13,603 bases of DNA, from the NCBI GenBank assembly GCA_021200895.1, contig JAJQFX010000146.1, positions 1 to 13,603 of the forward strand, in the 5' to 3' direction. The position numbers were made by a program, and so were the translations under genes. The number at the start of each line of letters is the position of its first letter. Position 1 is the stretch's first letter. Below the pieces are notes generated by a model. It did no database searches and was not told the origin of the DNA. It saw nothing but the letters and a program-made list of their open reading frames with translations. Shown piece by piece: positions 13,338-13,603 of this stretch. This DNA is from Clostridiales bacterium (GTDB lineage: Bacteria; Bacillota; Clostridia; Oscillospirales; Oscillospiraceae).

Positions 13338-13603
13338 TTATTGATACCCATCTCCCTGCTTGAACACCGGCGGCCAATAAGGCAAGACAGGGGCTCCTGA
13401 CTTCAATTTAAAGTCACAATATTCCCCATCGGAGGCACAGGTCTGCTCACGGTACAGCGGCGCACCCAGCACCCCGAACATCACATAGTCCAGATTGCAA
13501 AGATAGGGCATATATTCCATGTAACCGTGTTCTTTAGCGAAGTTCGCCAACGGACATACAAGGTTATGATAGCTGAATGCATACCCTTCTTCCGGCGGGA
13601 TCA
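13338..13603 (-). CDS. L-2-amino-thiazoline-4-carboxylic acid hydrolase-family protein, C-terminal part
   Basis: The frame is open to the right edge, so only the last 88 residues are seen. YHNLVCPLANFAKEHGYMEY, MPYLCNLDYVMFGVLGAPLY and CDFKLK match the C-terminal region of the ATC hydrolase family (PF14196), whose named member opens the thiazoline ring on the way to cysteine; most family members in gut Clostridia have no tested function. The TTG at 13550 is internal, not the start. About 20 residues after CDFKLK (ending KQGDGYQ) extend beyond the motif. The terminator at 13275-13301 follows. Confidence 0.72.
   Translation of the reverse strand, partial: IPPEEGYAFSYHNLVCPLANFAKEHGYMEYMPYLCNLDYVMFGVLGAPLYREQTCASDGEYCDFKLKSGAPVLPYWPPVFKQGDGYQ

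Overview
The window looks like chromosomal DNA from a high-GC, spore-forming member of the class Clostridia, probably Oscillospiraceae-like (Flavonifractor/Intestinimonas type). This is inferred from gene content (spoIIR, spoVB, a DUF1540 protein, a clostridial-type uridine phosphorylase, a clostridial ThyX with a C-terminal Cys cluster, an ATC-hydrolase-family protein), strong AGGAGG ribosome binding sites and consensus sigma-A promoters. No mobile element, CRISPR array, rRNA or tRNA gene was seen.

Layout. (1) 1-1083, minus: 5' part of a CapA-family lipoprotein with an apparently non-ATG start. It is divergent from (2) cysK (1438-2370, plus), which has a perfect TTGACA-N17-TATAAT promoter and its own terminator. 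(3) 2513-3663, minus: a translationally coupled pair, uridine phosphorylase then a short pyrophosphatase-fold protein. (4) 3795-3986, minus: a Cys-rich DUF1540 protein. (5) 4053-4595, minus: a gamma-carbonic-anhydrase-like hexapeptide protein, divergent from (6) spoIIR (4695-5322, plus), which carries a one-base frameshift and ends inside (7) the convergent spoVB gene (5262-6839, minus). (8) 6940-7698, minus: exonuclease III.

(9) 7836-9886, minus, is a tight five-gene operon: RelB/DinJ-type antitoxin, RelE/ParE-type toxin, thyX, an ArsC/Spx-family protein and a DUF1294 membrane protein. Three of its four junctions are 4-base ATGA overlaps. It has one good promoter, with an inverted repeat between the -35 and -10, and one terminator. 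The DUF1294 gene is broken by two indels in G runs. (10) 9991-10719, minus: a FabG-like short-chain dehydrogenase, possibly the EF-P 5-aminopentanone reductase. It is divergent from (11) an EF-G paralog (11019-13085, plus) with altered GTPase motifs. (12) 13338 to the right edge, minus: the C-terminal part of an ATC-hydrolase-family protein.

Most genes are ordinary housekeeping or sporulation functions. The points worth a second look are: three frame-breaking G-run indels in two genes (spoIIR and DUF1294), which suggest either sequence error or real decay; the ACG/ATT start of the CapA-like gene; thyX being carried downstream of a toxin-antitoxin promoter; a pyrophosphatase-fold protein missing one signature aspartate; and the divergent EF-G paralog. 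I did not find convincing evidence of a wholly new system.
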